In this document: one piece after another, positions 4,421 through 6,608 of the stretch
Numbering within the stretch: position 1 is the first letter of the stretch
Layout: the number at the start of each line of letters is the position of its first letter
Source: Acidobacteriota bacterium
GTDB taxonomy: Bacteria > Acidobacteriota > Thermoanaerobaculia > Multivoradales > JAHEKO01
DNA: 6,608 nt
Assembly: GCA_030610025.1 (NCBI GenBank)
Contig: JAUWSP010000153.1
Span: 1-6,608 of the forward strand
Direction of reading: 5' to 3'
Made by a program: the position numbers and the translations under genes
Notes under the pieces: model-generated
What the model saw: only the letters and a program-made list of their open reading frames with translations
Databases searched by the model: none
Told to the model about the DNA's origin: nothing

Positions 4421-6608
4421 ATGTCTAGATCCAGCAAGAGGTGGCGGCGATCCGCAGCCTGGCTGGTGGTGCTGTGCCTGGTGGCCGTCTTCAACCCTGA
4501 CCTTGCAGGTGCTGATGAGGGCGACCGGCCCAAGATCGGACTGGCCTTGGGCGGCGGCGGTGCTAAGGGTGGGGCGCACGTCGGTGTGATCAAGGTGCTC
4601 GAAGAGCTCAACGTTCCGATCGACTACATAGCCGGGACCAGTATCGGAGCCATCGTCGGTGGGCTCTACGCGTCGGGCATGACCAGCGGCGAGCTGGAAG
4701 AAGCGATGGCTACCATCGACTGGGCGGAGGCGATGCAGGACAGGCCGCCACGCCGGGATCTCAATTTCCGCCGCAAGGAAGACGACGCCCGCTACCTGAT
4801 CGACCTCGAGGTGGGGATCGGCAAGGGTGGCCTGAAATGGCCGGCCGGGTTCGTCAGCGGGCAGAATCTCTTCTTCCTGCTGCAATCGTTGACTCTTCCC
4901 GTCGTCGAGGTGGATGATTTCGACCAGCTGTCGATCCCCTTTCGCGCCGTTGCGACCGACCTCCGGACGGGCGGGATGGTCGTTCTCGATCACGGCTATC
5001 TGGCCACGGCCCTGCGGGCCAGCATGGCGATCCCTGGTTTCTTTTCCCCGGTGGAGATCGAAGACCAGCTCCTCGTCGACGGAGGAATGGTCAACAACCT
5101 TCCCGTCGATGTCGCCTTCGCAATGGGTGCGGACATCGTCATCGCTGTGGATCTGGGAGCGGCTCTTTCGGAGCGCACCGTCGGACAATCAGTCGTGCAG
5201 ATCTACCAGCAGACGATTCGCATGCTGACGCGGCCCAACGTCGACTCCAGGCTCGAGATTGCCGACCTGGTGATCAATCCCGGTGTATCTGGCTACGGCA
5301 CCATGGCTTTCGACCAGATTGTCGAGATCATGGCAAAGGGTCAGGAGGGGGCGCTCGAGGTGTCGGACGAGATCGCCCGCTTTTCCGTGGAACCGGAGGT
5401 CTACGAGGCTCATCGGGCGCAACAGATACTGCCACCACCTGAACCCATCAGCATCGATTTCGTCGATTTCGTCGGCAATGAGCGGGTGGACGACAGGGTC
5501 ATCAGGAGGCACATCCGCCTCGAAGCCGGCAGCAAGCTCACTCTCCAGATGTTCGGAGACGATCTCTCTGAGCTGCTGGGCGGTGGTAGCCGCCGGGAGG
5601 AACGTCGGGCGAAGCAGTTGACAGGCGAGGTGCCGCTCGACTTGAGGGCACTCTTCGAAGACCTCCGCAGGATCTACGGTCTCGGCGAGTTCGAGCAAGT
5701 GGACTTCGGCTTCGAAGAGCGGGGTGAGGAGCGGGGAGTGGTCATTCGCATGCGTGAAAAGCCGTGGGGCCCCAACTATCTACACTTCGGGCTCGAGGTC
5801 GCCACCCAGGGCAATGGCGAGACCCTCCTCCAATTCCTCGTCAACCTGACGAAGACGACCATCAACGCCCGCGGTGCCGAATGGCGTACTGACCTGCTGG
5901 TTGGCAACCAGCGCGGCGTCTTCACGGAGTTCTACCAACCGCTGGATTTCGCCGGCCGATTCTTCGTTGCCCCGCGGGTCGACTTCGATGCTGGACGAAT
6001 CCGGCTTTTCGAAGACGGCGATTCCATTGCCGAGTTCAGCACCAGAGATACCGTCTTCGGCCTCGACTTTGGATATCAGGCCGGAACCTACGCAGAAGTG
6101 CGTCTCGGTGCGATAACCGGGTCTGGTGGGGCAGATCTCGAAACGGGGACCCTGCCACCCGAGTTCGTGGATGAAGTGCGGGATTTCAATTTTGGAGGTG
6201 TACGCCTGCTGGTGCGGGCCGATCGCTTGAACAGCGTGACGATTCCGACGAAGGGCTGGTCATCGCATCTTCGAGCCTTCGAGTCGCTGGAAGACCTGGG
6301 AGCCGATGACGAATACACCAAGATCTCCTGGTCCGGTCAGAAGTTCTTCAGCCGGGGGAAGCACACCGGCTTTGGAGGTCTTGAAGCGGGTTGGAGCTCC
6401 GGAGACCTGCCGCTCTACGACATGTTCACTCTGGGTGGCTTCGCCTCACTTTCAGGCTATGAGGAACTCGAGCTGCGTGGGCAGTACTTGGGGCTCGGAC
6501 GGCTGGGTTACTACAACCAGATCCTGAAGAGTTGGTACCTGGGCGGTTGGGCAGAGGCAGGCAACGTGTGGCTGGCCAGCGATGAAATCGGCTTCGACAG
6601 TCTGCGCT
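4421..6608 (+). CDS. Patatin-like phospholipase with POTRA and outer-membrane barrel (PlpD-type, type Vd autotransporter), C-terminus cut
   Basis: A lipid acyl hydrolase expected to be exported and anchored in, or released through, the outer membrane. 729 residues are visible. Signal peptide 1-31: basic RSSKRWRR, hydrophobic core 12-24, likely cleavage after AGA; C19 does not sit in a lipobox, so it is not a lipoprotein. Patatin domain about 38-320: oxyanion loop GGGGAKGG (44-51), nucleophile elbow GTSIG (72-76, Ser74), and the dyad aspartate D220 in DGG (220-222). All catalytic elements are intact, so it should be active. A POTRA-like domain spans about 342-447, and an Omp85-type barrel starts near 451 with alternating strands and a conserved LGGFASLSGYEELELRGQ region (671-688). 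The last barrel strands lie beyond the window; PlpD itself, from memory, is about 730 residues. The start at 4421 is the earliest possible, because an in-frame TGA (4418-4420) touches it. It lies 11 bases after the fusion gene's stop and lacks a good Shine-Dalgarno, which suggests translational coupling. Confidence 0.94.
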   Translation, partial: MSRSSKRWRRSAAWLVVLCLVAVFNPDLAGADEGDRPKIGLALGGGGAKGGAHVGVIKVLEELNVPIDYIAGTSIGAIVGGLYASGMTSGELEEAMATIDWAEAMQDRPPRRDLNFRRKEDDARYLIDLEVGIGKGGLKWPAGFVSGQNLFFLLQSLTLPVVEVDDFDQLSIPFRAVATDLRTGGMVVLDHGYLATALRASMAIPGFFSPVEIEDQLLVDGGMVNNLPVDVAFAMGADIVIAVDLGAALSERTVGQSVVQIYQQTIRMLTRPNVDSRLEIADLVINPGVSGYGTMAFDQIVEIMAKGQEGALEVSDEIARFSVEPEVYEAHRAQQILPPPEPISIDFVDFVGNERVDDRVIRRHIRLEAGSKLTLQMFGDDLSELLGGGSRREERRAKQLTGEVPLDLRALFEDLRRIYGLGEFEQVDFGFEERGEERGVVIRMREKPWGPNYLHFGLEVATQGNGETLLQFLVNLTKTTINARGAEWRTDLLVGNQRGVFTEFYQPLDFAGRFFVAPRVDFDAGRIRLFEDGDSIAEFSTRDTVFGLDFGYQAGTYAEVRLGAITGSGGADLETGTLPPEFVDEVRDFNFGGVRLLVRADRLNSVTIPTKGWSSHLRAFESLEDLGADDEYTKISWSGQKFFSRGKHTGFGGLEAGWSSGDLPLYDMFTLGGFASLSGYEELELRGQYLGLGRLGYYNQILKSWYLGGWAEAGNVWLASDEIGFDSLR

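Noticed and set aside
4421..4513. Possible lipoprotein signal at C19 of the patatin.
   Set aside because: The residue before the cysteine is Leu rather than Gly, Ala or Ser, and a normal signal peptidase I site (AGA) follows; a barrel-anchored protein does not need a lipid anchor.
4406..5188. Open frame of 260 codons on the minus strand, followed by another at 5189-5698.
   Set aside because: Both are antisense to the patatin gene, whose catalytic motifs (GGGGAKGG, GTSIG, DGG) fall in the same stretch. No domain or ribosome site supports them.

Overview
The window carries three protein genes from what looks like a Gram-negative bacterium of fairly high GC (roughly 60% by eye). The outer-membrane barrel of the last gene is the strongest argument for a Gram-negative cell. 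The malate dehydrogenase at the left edge is the roughly 330-residue type I know from Bacteroidota and some Acidobacteriota or deltaproteobacterial lineages. An Acidobacteriota-like source is a guess from gene content, not something the sequence proves.

Layout. Positions 1-957 on the minus strand encode malate dehydrogenase, cut at its C-terminus by the left window edge. Positions 958-1148 are a 191-base divergent intergenic region with a strong Shine-Dalgarno for mdh, a 22-bp near-perfect palindrome, and a weak TAGAAT -10-like box facing each way. Positions 1149-4409 on the plus strand encode a 1086-residue fusion: a 12-helix APC-superfamily permease-like domain, two UspA-like domains, a DUF389 membrane domain, a small soluble domain and a Glu/Pro-rich tail. 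After only 11 bases, position 4421 opens a patatin-like phospholipase of the PlpD type (type Vd autotransporter): signal peptide, patatin domain, POTRA, Omp85-type barrel. It runs off the right edge.

How they fit. mdh is a central-metabolism gene transcribed away from the other two. The fusion gene and the patatin gene are almost certainly co-transcribed and probably translationally coupled. That places an inner-membrane transporter/sensor-like protein of unknown substrate beside an exported lipid hydrolase. No established pathway joins them; a shared role in envelope stress or lipid remodelling is only a hypothesis.

The most unusual item is the APC-UspA-UspA-DUF389 fusion. Its permease half has lost parts of the usual APC substrate-site signatures, and its Usp modules lack the canonical ATP-site aspartate. 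I see no tRNA, rRNA, CRISPR array, insertion sequence or rho-independent terminator.
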